Part shown: positions 9,744-20,864 of the stretch, one piece after another
How positions within the stretch are numbered: the stretch's first letter is position 1
Layout: every line of letters starts with the position of its first letter
NCBI GenBank assembly: GCA_022497145.1
Contig: MU385890.1
Coordinates: 1 to 64,000 of the forward strand
DNA from: Rostrohypoxylon terebratum
Lineage: Eukaryota > Ascomycota > Sordariomycetes > Xylariales > Hypoxylaceae
Direction: 5' to 3'
DNA: 64,000 nt
Made by a program: the position numbers and the translations under genes
The notes under the pieces: generated by a model
What the model saw: only the letters and a program-made list of their open reading frames with translations
Database searches by the model: none
Told to the model about the DNA's origin: nothing

Positions 9744-11729
9744 TTGACATCACAGATGTTTGTTAGTGCCGGCAGTCTCAATGTTTTGGTAGAGTTCTTA
9801 GATGAAGATTATGACAGTGCAAGAGACCTTGTACTCATTGGTGTGAATGGTATTTGGAGCGTGTTTGAGCTTCAGGTTTATCATAAATATTACCTCATAT
9901 TGTATGTATCTACTGACGCCGACATGTAGGGTCCTACCCCGAAGAATGACTTCTGTCGCATCTTCTCGCGCAGCAAGATCCTCGACCCTCTTGCTTTAGT
10001 GCTCCATCGCGTGCTCGACGAAGATTCGGAAAACGAGCTCACGGAATTGATCGAAGGTCGTATAGTAAACATATTCTACCTCTTTTCGCAAGCTGGGGAC
10101 TATGTCAAAGAGATGGTAGCAGATCGACAAGTACTGAAGAGTAGGTAATTTTCGTTTACTCAGATAATAATTGCTGCCAAAGCTGATAAATGATAGGCAT
10201 TCTAAAGGATCTGCGTCGCATGACCCCTGCGCACCAGATTACGATGTTGAAATTTATCAAGAACTTGTCCATGTTGTCAACGACACTCGAAGCTCTTCAT
10301 GCGGCCGATGCGATCGATCTCCTAATCGAGTTGCTTAGCAATAGCATGAAAAATGGGCATTCCCACTTCCGCGAGATCTCGAACCAGGTATTGAACACCA
10401 TGTTCAACCTCTGCCGTCTCAGCAAGGATCGTCAGGAATATGCGGCTGTCAACGGAATTATTCCGCTGTTATTGGAGATCATGAAAACGGAGCGCCCTCC
10501 AAAGGAGTTTGCACTACCTATCCTTTGCGATATAGCCCACTCTGGGAGCAAGGGTCGCCGGTTCTTGTGGCAGAATAAGGGCTTGGACTTCTACATCTCT
10601 CTCTTGGCAGATCAGTATTGGCAAGTTACTGCGATGGATGCGATTTTCGTTTGGTAGGTCATGCTGATATGTAACATCATACGAATTGACTAACAATTAG
10701 ATCAGGCTACAAGAGGAGACGGCCAAGGTCGAAGGTCATCTTATCAACTGCCAGTTTACAGACGCCATTGTCTCTTGTTTTAACACGCATAAGATCAACG
10801 CATTCGATCCTAACCTCCTGGAACCCCTGCTTAAGGTCTTGCGAATATCTCCGTCACTGGCCGCATCATTGGTCAAATCGGCGATGTACTCGGGAATAGC
10901 GCAGAAGCTTTCCCACAAGAAGGCTGTCGTCCGTCTCAACCTTCTCCGTCTCGTCCGAAATATACTCGAAGCTCGAGAATCAGATTACTTCGCAGACCTG
11001 AGAAACAAGCAGCTGGGATCATTAGTGGATGCTATCAGAGTCCTTGCGGAGAAGGACTCTGCTGTATTAGTGCGAAACCTAGCGTCTGACATGGTCTCCC
11101 TTATAGACGGAAGCCCTGATCAGTTTGCTATGCCTTTATCGGCGCCACCGACAGCGGCATCTAGTCGTGCGCGATCCGGAGGAAGGCGCGTATATACACC
11201 ACCATCTCTACATTCTTCAACATCTGTACCTATTACGCCTCACAGCGCCCCTCGCGCATCTCATGCCCACTCACAATCTTCCGCCTATATCGAAGTAGCG
11301 TCAAACTCGAGACGATCAGCCGCCTCTCTCGCGCCAGAGCGCGATCACGTTGCCTACCGCCCTAAAAGCAGAGATGACCTGACTAACTCTGGAGCACTAG
11401 TCAGTAGTCCCCGTCGAGCTAGTAGTGATGTTTAGGTAGGCAGCAACTTGGTCTCGAGTAAGAGTAGAGCACCAAGAACTCCGGGTATCTATGTCTCGCG
11501 ACCTAGCTTAGGCACTCCTACAGGGCCATCCCGAAGCGAAAGCTTGTTGTCGAATAAGGGAAACATGGAAAGCGTCGCAGAGGGGCCTCGGCGACACGGA
11601 AACAGATTATCCGTATCGGAGTCTGGCAATATCGCCACCACTGGCGCCAGTTCTTCGACCCGATCTACTTCCGGAAGACAGAGGCGAAGCCGTGCCCCTA
11701 GTGAGGGTAAGCAGAAGTGGAGCACGTAA
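9744..11729 (+). pseudogene. 5'-truncated copy of a SepH/Cdc7-type septation kinase (C-terminal region only)
   Basis: Four exons read in frame: about 9744-9875, 9930-10140, 10197-10653 and 10706 onward, with good branch and acceptor signals (for example GACTAACAATTAGATCAG). The product carries LNVLVEFLDEDYDSARDLVL, GPTPKNDFCRIFSRSKIL, MTPAHQITMLKFIKNLS, then PILCDIAHSGSKGRRFLWQN and DQYWQVTAMDAIFVW. This is the armadillo-like C-terminal half of the septation-initiation MAPKKK known as Cdc7 (fission yeast) or SepH (Aspergillus). The kinase domain that normally lies upstream is absent. After LVRNLASDMVSLIDG a Ser/Pro-rich tail is interrupted by TAG at 11433-11435 but continues in frame to 11729. 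Retained introns mean duplication at DNA level, not retrocopying. It could still make a kinase-less protein, ending at 11435. Confidence 0.85.
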
Positions 11730-12563
11730 CCATGCCACATTACACATCTACTTTACTGTCACGAATTGAAGGAACCCCGCAGAAGGAGGTTCAAATGAAC
11801 GAACATAACATATGAATGAAGAGCATACCAAAGAAACGCGGTGAAAGTTGTTTTTGAAATGAGCACCCCGCCACCTTTGCCTCTAAGTACTATCACAAAT
11901 CACAGAAGATCTTGGCCGAGAAGAGGGGACATGTTGCATCGCAGGAGAGAATTTTGTAAGGACACGTGCATATGTTTATCATCGGACCAGGGGCACGGCT
12001 GTTTGCATGGGAAAGGGTCATTGGCGGGCCAAGCGATTGGAATCTCTAGTATAATGAATATGAAAGCTGCAGGCGGGGTTTTCGTGACCTTCGCTTGTTG
12101 CTATGCCTGAGTCTCGTATGTGGTTTGCTTGCATGTGAATAATACTTTGGGAGTACTCATTATGTTGGCGTGTGGCTTGTTGGTAAGGTTCGCTTATAGC
12201 TTATGCTCATGGGCTTGCCGTTGATACCTACCTATGGGTGACTGCCGACGTATCGTCGATTTTGGTACTGGGGCTTAGACATGTAGTGATGATCGAACGA
12301 AAAGTTGCACATTCACGTTCACCAATCAGGGCGGAATCAACCGATGCCTTCGCAATATAGGTTTTGGAAACACAGCCTTGATAATGGTATAAGTCTTCCT
12401 ACTTAGCCGTAATTTTCTTTTTTCTACGGACCCGAGCACCCCCTACGCGTCTCTGAGAGAGCGCGATGTGGGTTTATCATAGGCTGGAGGGTTGTGTGTT
12501 ACAGGGGTTAAAATGCAGGATACCTACTTCGTAGTAGTAGTAGTGTTGTATTCTACGGGGTAC
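11730..12563. other. 3' flank of the SepH relic
   Basis: No gene seen. It probably includes former 3' UTR of the duplicated segment. A short GTAGTAGTAGTAGTG run lies near 12532-12545, just before an LTR begins. Confidence 0.4.
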
Positions 12564-12965
12564 TGTCACGAACCTACAGTTCGAGGGAATAACGACAAAC
12601 CCCTGTGGAGACGTCGCAGACCAATCACGGATAAACCCCGGAAAATTCCCGAACCAAGTTGATCTGTACGATCTAAATGATCTGGACTAGATCAGCCAGA
12701 TCAACCAGATCACAATCATCTCAAGCGTCAAAAGGAGGAGAGACATTTCCTATAAAAAGCATAGCATACTCCATGTATCTAGTCACTCACTTTAGTTCTT
12801 TAGTTATCAATCTAAGTCTATTCACTACGAGTAGGGAGAGGACTCCAAGCCTCTCTGACGAACACACTTGATTGATTACACTTGACCTCTACGATTACTG
12901 TTACCTTAAAATCAAGACCCCCTTATGAAGCTATACTTACTAAGCCTAAGTATAGGTTCGTCACA
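12564..12965 (+). mobile_element. Solo LTR
   Basis: It starts TGTCACGAACCTA and ends TAGGTTCGTCACA, almost perfect inverted ends. The core with CACTTTAGTTCTTTAGTTATC and ATCAATCTAAGTCTATTCAC matches the other LTRs in the window but is more diverged, so it is an older or different subfamily. A TATAAAAAGC TATA-like box lies near 12754. No internal retroelement genes are adjacent and no clear target duplication is seen. Confidence 0.7.
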
Positions 12966-13008
12966 GTGTATTAGCGGCAACCTTTAAGTGTTAGATCCTT
13001 TTATTATG

Positions 13009-13346
13009 AGTGATGCTAGGTACAGAGTGGTTTTTGAACACCTGGTGCTAGCTGCCCATTTAAGCGCATTATTTACAAGCGATTTCCTTAACTTAACTCT
13101 CGAATTATTAAAACAGTTTAAAGTTTGAAATTATGTTTTTTAGATCCCATTTTCAAATGTACCATATGCGATACCTTTAGGATACTAAAATATGTTATTG
13201 AGGTGGGCGAATAAGCGATCGTATCTTGTAGGTTTTTGAATTAATAGCTCGAGTGGAAAGCGATGTTAAAGTTGGCGGGGTGGGAGGTGTCACTGACTGA
13301 CAGCTGGCACCAAGTGTTCAAAAACCAATCTGTACCTAGCATCACT
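13009..13346. mobile_element. MITE-like element with 46-bp terminal inverted repeats
   Basis: The left end 13009-13054 (beginning AGTGATGCTAGGTACAGA) and the reverse complement of 13301-13346 match at 43 of 46 positions. The interior of about 250 bp is AT-rich and non-coding. This structure (short, long TIRs, no transposase) is that of a non-autonomous DNA transposon. The family is uncertain because no unambiguous target duplication is visible; TTATG occurs just left of the element and near its right flank but not exactly adjacent. Confidence 0.8.
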
Positions 13347-13351
13347 CTTTA

Positions 13352-13697
13352 TGTTACAACCCAACCAGGGTCAGCACCAAATGATTAGTAGAGGACTGGA
13401 AAAATTCCGGATGTGATCTCAATGGATCTGAGATCATATGAGATCCACGGTTTGTACAGCTGAAAGGAAGGAAGGAAGAAGATATAAAGAATGGAATTTC
13501 CTACTGTATTTTAGTTTTAAGTTCTCCAGCTTTCAATCTAAGTATTCAGACCGCACTTGAATATAGAGTCCCATGAAATCTCTTTTACGAACAGAATCGT
13601 CAACCCTACAGTATTGTTACCTTAAAATCAAGTACCCCAGGGTACGTATCCGCTCTACGAAGTCAGTTAGGCAGAAGTAGTAGACGGGTTCGTAACA
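13352..13697 (+). mobile_element. Solo LTR inserted in a transposase relic
   Basis: It begins TGTTACAACCC and ends GGGTTCGTAACA and carries the same core as the LTR at 7855-8248 (GTATTCAGACCGCACTTGAA, ACAGAATCGTCAACCCTA). CTTTA precedes the element and ACTTTA follows it, consistent with a 5-bp target duplication offset by one base. The insertion point falls within the C-terminal coding region of a pogo-type transposase fragment, so the LTR arrived after that element. Confidence 0.75.
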
Positions 13698-13893
13698 ACT
13701 TTAGATGGATCTAAAGGCCACAATCCCGATTCTCTCCAGCCAGCCAATATATTAGATGTTGAGAATGCCTTCGTGCTAGCCTTTAATATGTAAGCTTGTA
13801 GCATACGTTGTTTATATATTGGTGCCGTGACTAGGTAGCTAGTCCAGAGCCTCATCTCTTGTTGAAAGTAGATCTTAAGTGGACTAAGCCACC
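13698..13893 (-). pseudogene. C-terminal fragment of a pogo/Fot1-type DDE transposase
   Basis: On the minus strand the frame reads WLSPLKIYFQQEM..., then TKAFSTSNILAGWRESGLWP and LDPSKV. The 'SPLK..Y..E' helix followed by 'AFxxxNIxAGWRxxGLWPxD/N' is the signature end of the DDE superfamily (pogo/Tigger-like) transposases of fungi. The catalytic core is missing, and the fragment is cut by the LTR ending at 13697. It is dead. Confidence 0.75.
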
Positions 13894-14155
13894 TGATTGG
13901 GAAGACGTGCAGCTCTCGTGACCAGCCAGCTCAGCCTCACTGTACAACCATCGTAGTGAGGGGAATCATTGATTCTCTCGAGACGCGACAAGGAACAGCG
14001 CTTTCAGAATTATCGCCACCTACTTCCCCCTTACTGTACTTTATAATATATATGCAGCACACTTAAGACTTAAACCTTCCTTCTTTTATTTTCACTAATC
14101 AGGTTATCGTCCATTACTCAGGTATACTTTGTTCAGAGGGGCGCGGAACCAGATC

Positions 14156-15317
14156 ATGGGGGATCCTCTCAGCGTGACCGCGAGCGTGATCGCTGTCGTG
14201 GATATGTCAACTAAGGTTGCCCTACTATTCTCACAATACTATAAAGACGTCAAGAATGCCCAGAAAGATATCGCTCGGCTCGAATCGGAAATGACCAACC
14301 TAAAGGATGTATCCAAAAGTGTATAGAAATTGCTTGATGGTCCTAATAGCGCGAAACTTGTGGCTTCGCAGTCATTGCGCGACGCGCTTAATGGGAGTCT
14401 ATCACAGCTGGAGACACTGGAAACGAAACTGGAAACGAAACTGAAGCCTAGTAAACCTCGCAAAGCTATGAAAAAATTCGGATTGCGCGCTTTGAAATGG
14501 CCGTTCGAGGGCAAGGATGTTGACAAGGCTGTCCAAGACCTTAGGCCCCACACGCAGGCCATTTTTTTTTGCCTTGCAAGTCGACCAGACGTAACGTTCC
14601 CCAAGCTATTTTCACACTTTACCATTGTCGAGAGGAACTAACAAGACATTCAGGACTGCTACACTAGACCATAACCAGAAAACAGTTCTAAATCGGCTTC
14701 CTATTGCAGACGGTGCAGCATTCGATTCCCACGCCGAAGAATACAATCCGACCTGCTACGAAGGCACTCGAGTCGACCTCCTACGCGAAATATACGATTG
14801 GGTGGGGGATCCTAAGGCCAAAGCGGTCTTCTGGCTGAATGGGATGGCGGGCACGGGCAAGTCCACCATCTCACGCACCGTGGCGCAGAATTTCTCCAAG
14901 AAGAACCAGCTCGGTGCCAGCTTCTTTTTCAAGAGGGGTGAGGGTGATCGAGGAGGGGCAGCAAAGCTTTTTACCACAATCGCCGCCCAGCTCATTCAGC
15001 GGAAGCCAGCCCTTTCGTTACATATTCAACATGCCATTGACGATGACCCTGGCATCTTTGGAAAGAGGATGCGCGACCAGTTTGAGAAGCTGATCTGGAA
15101 TCATTGGTCTCAGATTGCGCGGGAGGCTTCCAACACCTCTACGCTCCTTATTGTTGTCGACGCTCTGGACGAGTGCGAGCGTGAAGAAGACGTCAAAACA
15201 ATCATTAGCCTCTTTTCTCGTACTCAATCCTCGCAGTCATCACAACTACGAATCTTGGTAACTAGTAGGCCTGAATTGCCGATTCGCCTGGGCTTTAGCG
15301 ATGTTAAGGATACCTAA
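14156..15317 (+). pseudogene. Truncated NLR-type STAND NTPase (NACHT) relic
   Basis: An N-terminal helical domain starts at ATG 14156 (MGDPLSVTASVIAVVDMSTK), the type found at the front of many fungal STAND proteins. A TAG at 14324-14326 interrupts it. The frame resumes through SLSQLETLETKLETK and KWPFEGKDVDKAV. A run of nine T (14562-14570) then shifts the frame; eight would restore ALQVDQT. An intron at 14591-14653 (GTAACG donor, ACTAAC branch) leads to the NACHT domain: FDSHAEEYNPTCYEGTRVDL, Walker A GMAGTGKST, Walker B LLIVVDALDECE, sensor LRILVTSRPE. Translation stops at 15315-15317, well before any winged-helix or repeat domain. NLRs of this kind act in heterokaryon incompatibility and non-self recognition. 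This copy is dead. The T-run could be a sequencing error, but the TAG and the truncation remain. Confidence 0.85.
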
Positions 15318-18232
15318 CCTTCGCTCGGTGATATTTGCCGCAAGCTCGTATACGTATATTCCACAAAGGCTGCTTGTGAGAACATACCTACCTAGGCCAT
15401 TAGATAAAGAGAGATTTTTGTATACCGAATACCATAGCGTGAGGTAACTTTGGGATTTTCGTATAAAGATGGACCTTTTTGCGTTATTTGACAGTATACA
15501 ACGCATGAGCTTATAGAATGGCCATTGCCCATAAGCTCATTGTGATTTCTTACTCGACGGGTATAACCGTTGGATCTGCTGGAATATAATGTAGGTATTG
15601 CCACAGATCACAACTGTAGTCCTAGCAGTTTAACCTTCTAATATACATCAATGATACTCATAGCCTGCCTCTATTTCGACAGGATCATAGTGCAGTAGCG
15701 TCTTGCCTGTAGTTTTTAGATTTTGACGTTGTTCCGAGGAACACACTGATACACCAGTCGGAATATACATACTTTTAAGCTAACTGAGAAATGACAGTTT
15801 GAAATACGAACGGTTATATACACACCATCACAGAGAACCGTAGTTAAGGGGCTACGAGCCTTCTAGCAACTAATACCTAGGTATTTTGTGCAGAGATAGA
15901 TCAGCCTGATTCATCATTATCCAGTAATTATTAAGACGTGTACTGCAATACAATCTGATCAATCGGGAATGCGTGTTTGATCGTCACCGACACGCCTAAC
16001 CTAAGTATTCGTAATTAGAATTAGAATCGAGTAACGAAAATCAATCGTTGAAAAAATTGGATCACGATTTACATTCACACGAGGCGACTCTACAGTACAG
16101 AGCCTACGACATACCCATAATACCACCTAGGGAGTTTAGGCCTGGTAGTTGTCGCAAAATATCCAGGGATAGGTCGTATGTGTATCTCGTGTCTTGCCAC
16201 CGCGATGGAATCCTCGGCACTGACGGTGGCCGCATACCTGAGATCGACCTACGAGGGACTTTCTGATGCAAGGATATTCCCGAATAGCTATAGAAAGAGG
16301 GATTGCTGTCTATACTGAGTCTACTCGCCCAAGGTATCTCGAAGCCCATCGCGTAACAACATAATTTTCTTTCATTGCTTATAGGTCTGCATCGTGACGT
16401 GAATACCTGTAGACTTGAGCATATGAATAACCGAACGAGGTGATTGCATTTGCATTAGGAATCATGATTATGCACAAGGTTATTATCGTTGGCAAGGAAC
16501 TATGAACATACAGTTTTCTTCTGCTGACAAAACCCCACCTGTCCGAGATGTCCTGCTGCGCAACAGGAGAATGACGTTTGTATGCCAACAACGCAGCAGA
16601 ACAAGAGGTCCTCCTGCAGGTAGATATACATACAGCACGAATGCATCTGCTTCTATTGAGATAGTAGTTTATCCCGTTACAACTCGGATTTCTGGAGCGT
16701 TTAGCTCCCATAACGCGAATGCAATATCATCACGGTTACGGATTGATATCGATGCAACCATTCACGAAAGCTGCGTGGTCAGGAGCTGTCCATGTCGTAA
16801 CTAGCCCAGGGAAGAAAAGCGGCTGTCAGCGGAATAGGGGTTATATTGGCTTCTGCTGAACTGTCAGTATCCTAGCGTAAGGGGCTACGATCTTGAATTG
16901 GTAATTTCCGCATCGACAGATCACTTCTATATTCTACACAGGTACTAGCAGTCCTCTATTTAGTCGTCAGCGTTCGACATCTAGGATCATTTTACTGACA
17001 TGGATGCACTGACTAGACCATTCATGCACTATGGGGTGTCTCAGAGTATGGACTTTATCATCGCGCACGTTTCTTCGTGCCAACGAACGCGATGCACGAT
17101 GAGAGTGAACAAACCCGAACCCCTTGGTAAACGTACGGTTAGCAGCGTGGACTTCAATTTACTACATCCATACTAATTGAGGGTAAGTTTCAATAGGGGC
17201 AATAGGAATAGTGCATATGTGTTGAAAAGATGAGCTTCTATTTCAAATGGCTTGGGTCTGTACCAAGGCTAGGAATCTGCAGCACAGCAGAAGGCGTGCA
17301 ATCCCGGACCAATAGATAGTAGGGGGATACTACCCTTTGCTGCCATCTATTTACCGAAACGTTACGACCTGCGACGCAGCAGAAGAGTCGTGCAAGGTAT
17401 TTATATGTTTGCAGAAGGATACGTTGTTCTGCTAGCGTGTAGGAGAGTCTTTTTCTTACGCCAGTACTATCTAGGCAAAACACAATATCTTTTGTCCATA
17501 AACATTTTATCCATCTGTATTGCTCGGACGAGACTTTTTATTTGCCTATTTAGACTACCTAATGATTTGTAATTACTTGCATATTCCCAACTAGCACATC
17601 ATAGGCTCGCATATGCATATTAGATTCCGTCAGGAGATGCTGGCAATGTGACCGGAATCCATAATGATCTGCTGACGCCGGAGAGTGTGCTTTCAGCCTC
17701 CTGCTAGCTATCGATGGGAAGGGAGCCGGTCTTTATATCATAGGTATAGCGCAACTCCATATGCATACATGGATGCGCTTATACTTCTTCATATTACATT
17801 TGCCTATACCTAACCTAGCGCTCGGCGACCTAGCGGCAGTGTCATGCCTTCCACGGAGATCTCGTGAAAATAGAGCTAGTTATTACTACCTAAGGTGGGT
17901 ATGATATTACCTAGCAACGTGTTTCCCAGATTGTAGATAGGTACCCACTCAGGCTGTTGCTCGATCATGTCCATGTGATTACAATACAACGAAGGAAGGA
18001 GCAGCTCCTAGGACCTAGGTACGGTGTGGTGTGCACAATAAACTTATCTACCTCTTCCCTACACCTGCGCGTACCATCCTTCTTCAACTTCGAACAACAA
18101 CACAAGCGCACATATTCATCCATCACCATCACAATCTCAATTAAAACTGCGCAATTTAGGCTCGCAATCGGAGCCCGAAATCAACAACTTTTCTTCCTTT
18201 CCCTTTCCCTTTCCCGCCCTACCTATCTCACC
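15318..18232. other. Long gene-poor interval
   Basis: About 2.9 kb with no supported gene, RNA or repeat structure on either strand. Open frames here are short and lack protein-like composition. It follows the NLR truncation and may be decayed duplicate or repeat DNA. The last 300 bp before 18233, with CT-rich runs (TTCCTTTCCCTTTCCCTTTC), look like a fungal promoter and 5' leader for the next gene. Confidence 0.5.
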
Positions 18233-20065
18233 ATGACGGGATCGCGACGGAGACGACGAGACGGGGAACACGAGGGCCCACCTGCCCGACGTGTCAAGCT
18301 TAGCAATCCTTTCTCCGACTCCGACTCTTCCGACTCTTCCGACTCTTCCGATTCCTCCGACTCCTCCGATCGCTCCTCCGCCTCTTACACCGATCAATCC
18401 TTCCCCAGCGACAGCGAGAAGGGGGATCGCAAGTCCCGAAGAGCCCCCAAAAGGGGCAAAATGAATGACGACGACAGACAGGAGGTGATGGTCGAAGATT
18501 TCCGAGGTTTGCACGCTGAGATGCAGACCATAGCCAAGGATCAGCCGCGTCGCATCGGCCGTGCTGTGCATAGATCCAAGAAGTGGGTCGAAGAGAATCG
18601 AGCCGCAATATCGGACATCGGAGCGTTGTTGGGTTGGATCCCGTCCGCCGAATCTTACATCGGCGGCCGCTGGACTCGAGAGATGGACGACGGGTTCCTC
18701 AAGGAACTCGGGGAGGGCCCATACCTCAGGTTCTTGAGGAAGGCCCGATTTCCCAAGTCCAACGAGCGATTCCTCCCCATGTGGAAGAAGATATGCCGCA
18801 TCCGAAACACCTTCCCCATCCATATCATCCACCAAGACCAGTATTTGGAGTACGGGGCAGGTGAGCCGGTCGAGCTCTCGGACGGGACAGAGGTGCCTTC
18901 TCCCTTCTGGATGGCGGGCTTCTGTGAAACGTTAAGCCGGCTAGCCCTAGGTGGACCTTGGGGAGGCGACATGGACCTCCTGACGATGTTCATCCGGTAC
19001 GCCGTCGCCTGCCGATTGAACGACCGCCGCCCGGTGCGATTTGTCGTGGGAAACGAGAACGACAGCTCGTTCTTGAATCGGCTGCACGAGAATCTATTCG
19101 TGCATCGCGAATCGTCGTTGCCGATTCCCCGAATCCACCAGCGGCTGCGTCGTCAATTTCGCCAGGAGAAGCGGGCCCTTCCCTGGACTTCGATGATGTT
19201 GAGGGGCATCGAGAAGATGTCCTACGACTCGTCGACGAAGTCACTCAGGGAAGGTGAAGGACTGTACAAGGTTACGTCGGAGGACTTGCGCAGCGTGGAA
19301 AGAGCCGTGAGCCAGTGCAAAGATGCAGGCCGGCCCCTGTTTCCTCCAGTCAGGGACGCCGCCCGCATCTTGTCGCATGCTCGCGGCTTCGACCATCCAA
19401 AGACATACGAAGAAGTCGTGATGCTTATCAAAGCTTCTTACAAGAACGACAAGCGCAAGCTCCGAGTACGTAGCCTGGAAGGTTCCTCGCTTGACTCGGA
19501 TTCCCTCCACCTTGAACGAGGTGAGGCGGCTAGCGAGCAGGCGGGGAGCGATCGGAGAGGGAATTCTCCGAATTCTCGCACCGATCAACCTTCCAACAGT
19601 GCGGTCCTTGATCCCGTCGCCGACGACCTACCTGACCCTGGCGACCTTCCAGACAACCCTCTCAACCCCCCAGACGATTCTCTCAGCCTCCCCGAAGATC
19701 TCATCTCTTACAGGAATTTCGGCAGTGACGACGAGGTCGAGGAAGGAGAGATCATCAAAGAGGAAGAGAGCGAAGAGGGCGAAGAGGATGAGAACGACGA
19801 GGAGGGTAATCTGTCTCCGCCTACCAATCTACATACGAATGCTCTTCCACAGCGGGTATTTATGGATTTTCATGACGACCAATATGCCAGCCTTGAGGCG
19901 CACGTTCCTGTGGAAGGAGTAAGAGGCGCGCATCGTCGCCGCCCAACCCGCGCACTGCCAATTCGACGCGTCCTCACAAATGTTGAGGAGTACTCGGTTC
20001 TAACCCGCATTGCGTCGTCTAGTCACGTCATTGATGTGCTTGGTAACGTCGATCACATTGCTTAG
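18233..20065 (+). CDS. Large Ser/Asp-rich and acidic-tailed protein, function unknown (610 aa)
   Basis: A single exon. The frame is open from 17957, but the ATG at 18233 is preferred: it follows a CT-rich leader, has a CACC context and opens the charged sequence MTGSRRRRRDGEHEGPP. Residues about 25-40 are an SD/SSD repeat (9-bp DNA repeat units), followed by a basic patch, so nuclear location is likely. Residues about 80-420 look folded: WVEENRAAISDIGALLGWIP, GGRWTREMDDGFLKELGEGP, FRIRNTFPIHIIH-like strands and PFWMAGFCETLSRLALGGPW. The tail (about 470-560) is Pro/Asp then Glu-rich (EEESEEGEEDENDEEG). I do not recognise the folded part. A long antisense frame (18137-18835) is a codon-bias shadow. 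Neighbouring unrecognised genes at 20.9-25.7 kb may belong with it. Confidence 0.7.
   Translation: MTGSRRRRRDGEHEGPPARRVKLSNPFSDSDSSDSSDSSDSSDSSDRSSASYTDQSFPSDSEKGDRKSRRAPKRGKMNDDDRQEVMVEDFRGLHAEMQTIAKDQPRRIGRAVHRSKKWVEENRAAISDIGALLGWIPSAESYIGGRWTREMDDGFLKELGEGPYLRFLRKARFPKSNERFLPMWKKICRIRNTFPIHIIHQDQYLEYGAGEPVELSDGTEVPSPFWMAGFCETLSRLALGGPWGGDMDLLTMFIRYAVACRLNDRRPVRFVVGNENDSSFLNRLHENLFVHRESSLPIPRIHQRLRRQFRQEKRALPWTSMMLRGIEKMSYDSSTKSLREGEGLYKVTSEDLRSVERAVSQCKDAGRPLFPPVRDAARILSHARGFDHPKTYEEVVMLIKASYKNDKRKLRVRSLEGSSLDSDSLHLERGEAASEQAGSDRRGNSPNSRTDQPSNSAVLDPVADDLPDPGDLPDNPLNPPDDSLSLPEDLISYRNFGSDDEVEEGEIIKEEESEEGEEDENDEEGNLSPPTNLHTNALPQRVFMDFHDDQYASLEAHVPVEGVRGAHRRRPTRALPIRRVLTNVEEYSVLTRIASSSHVIDVLGNVDHIA
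18314..18371 (+). repeat. Tandem 9-bp coding repeat (Ser-Asp-Ser)
   Basis: Imperfect tandem units of CGACTCTTC encode repeated SDSSDS in the protein starting at 18233. The in-frame, length-variable structure is prone to slippage, so repeat number should vary between strains. Confidence 0.75.
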
Positions 20066-20864
20066 GTGTCGTCGAGCTTTTCGTTCTGTTTTCAGATAAT
20101 TTCGAAGGTTGATGCAGGTGTAATAGAAAAGTTGTATCGAATCTGTGGGTGAAAGGTACTCGTAGTAATAAGACGTAGACTAATTGCTAAACAATTGCAA
20201 AATCGCCTTTACTTGTTGAAATCAGTGGCCAAAAGTCTGCTTCCAGGTACCAGACAAAGGCACGAGGTAATATTGTTTAAATAAGTCAGGTTTCCATCGT
20301 CGCTCATGGAGAAGTCAACTAATGAATCAAATCACTTACCTACCTCATATACATGAAGAGGGTTTCGCCCCATTTATTGAGAAGTATCAAGAAGACGAGG
20401 CCGAAGCACCGAATCAAAGGCCTTCGGAAGAGAGAGTAGGTCGGTTAAAGTTGCAGAATTTATTCAAGTTGAGGTTTGAGATCAGGTCAGTTGAATTTAC
20501 ATAGGTAGATTCAATCCCGACCATACCGTGTTCTGCTATTGACCCGCAAGTTTGATGTCGCAAATACGATATCTTACCGTTCGTCCAAGACAAAAAGATC
20601 ATTAATGTTAAAGATCGCCTTGAATTACAACCGATGGGGATTTTGAAGCAGAATACGACTGCAGTTTCTTTAAAATGTTAGATTTGCGTATGATTCACCT
20701 GCCTAACTACTGGATTAGGTCCCACGTACATAGCATGAGGTGTGTTCACGTCAGCTTTATAACTACCTAGCTAGCAGCCGAAAGTTCCCCAACATGCCAC
20801 ACCTCTATCAACCTGCGGCACGAACGACACGTGCCTTTCTCCGTCTGCTCTATCCGAGAGCATG
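20066..20864. other. Convergent intergenic region
   Basis: 3' flanks of two convergent genes. No supported ORF or repeat. Confidence 0.4.

Noticed and set aside
15318..17950. Search for hidden genes in the long gap
   Set aside because: Frames are short, rich in rare amino-acid runs and lack motifs; no splice chain gave a protein-like product.
18137..18835. A 232-codon open frame antisense to the 610-aa protein
   Set aside because: It is a codon-bias shadow; low-complexity Gly/Val/Arg composition and no start context or splice logic of its own.
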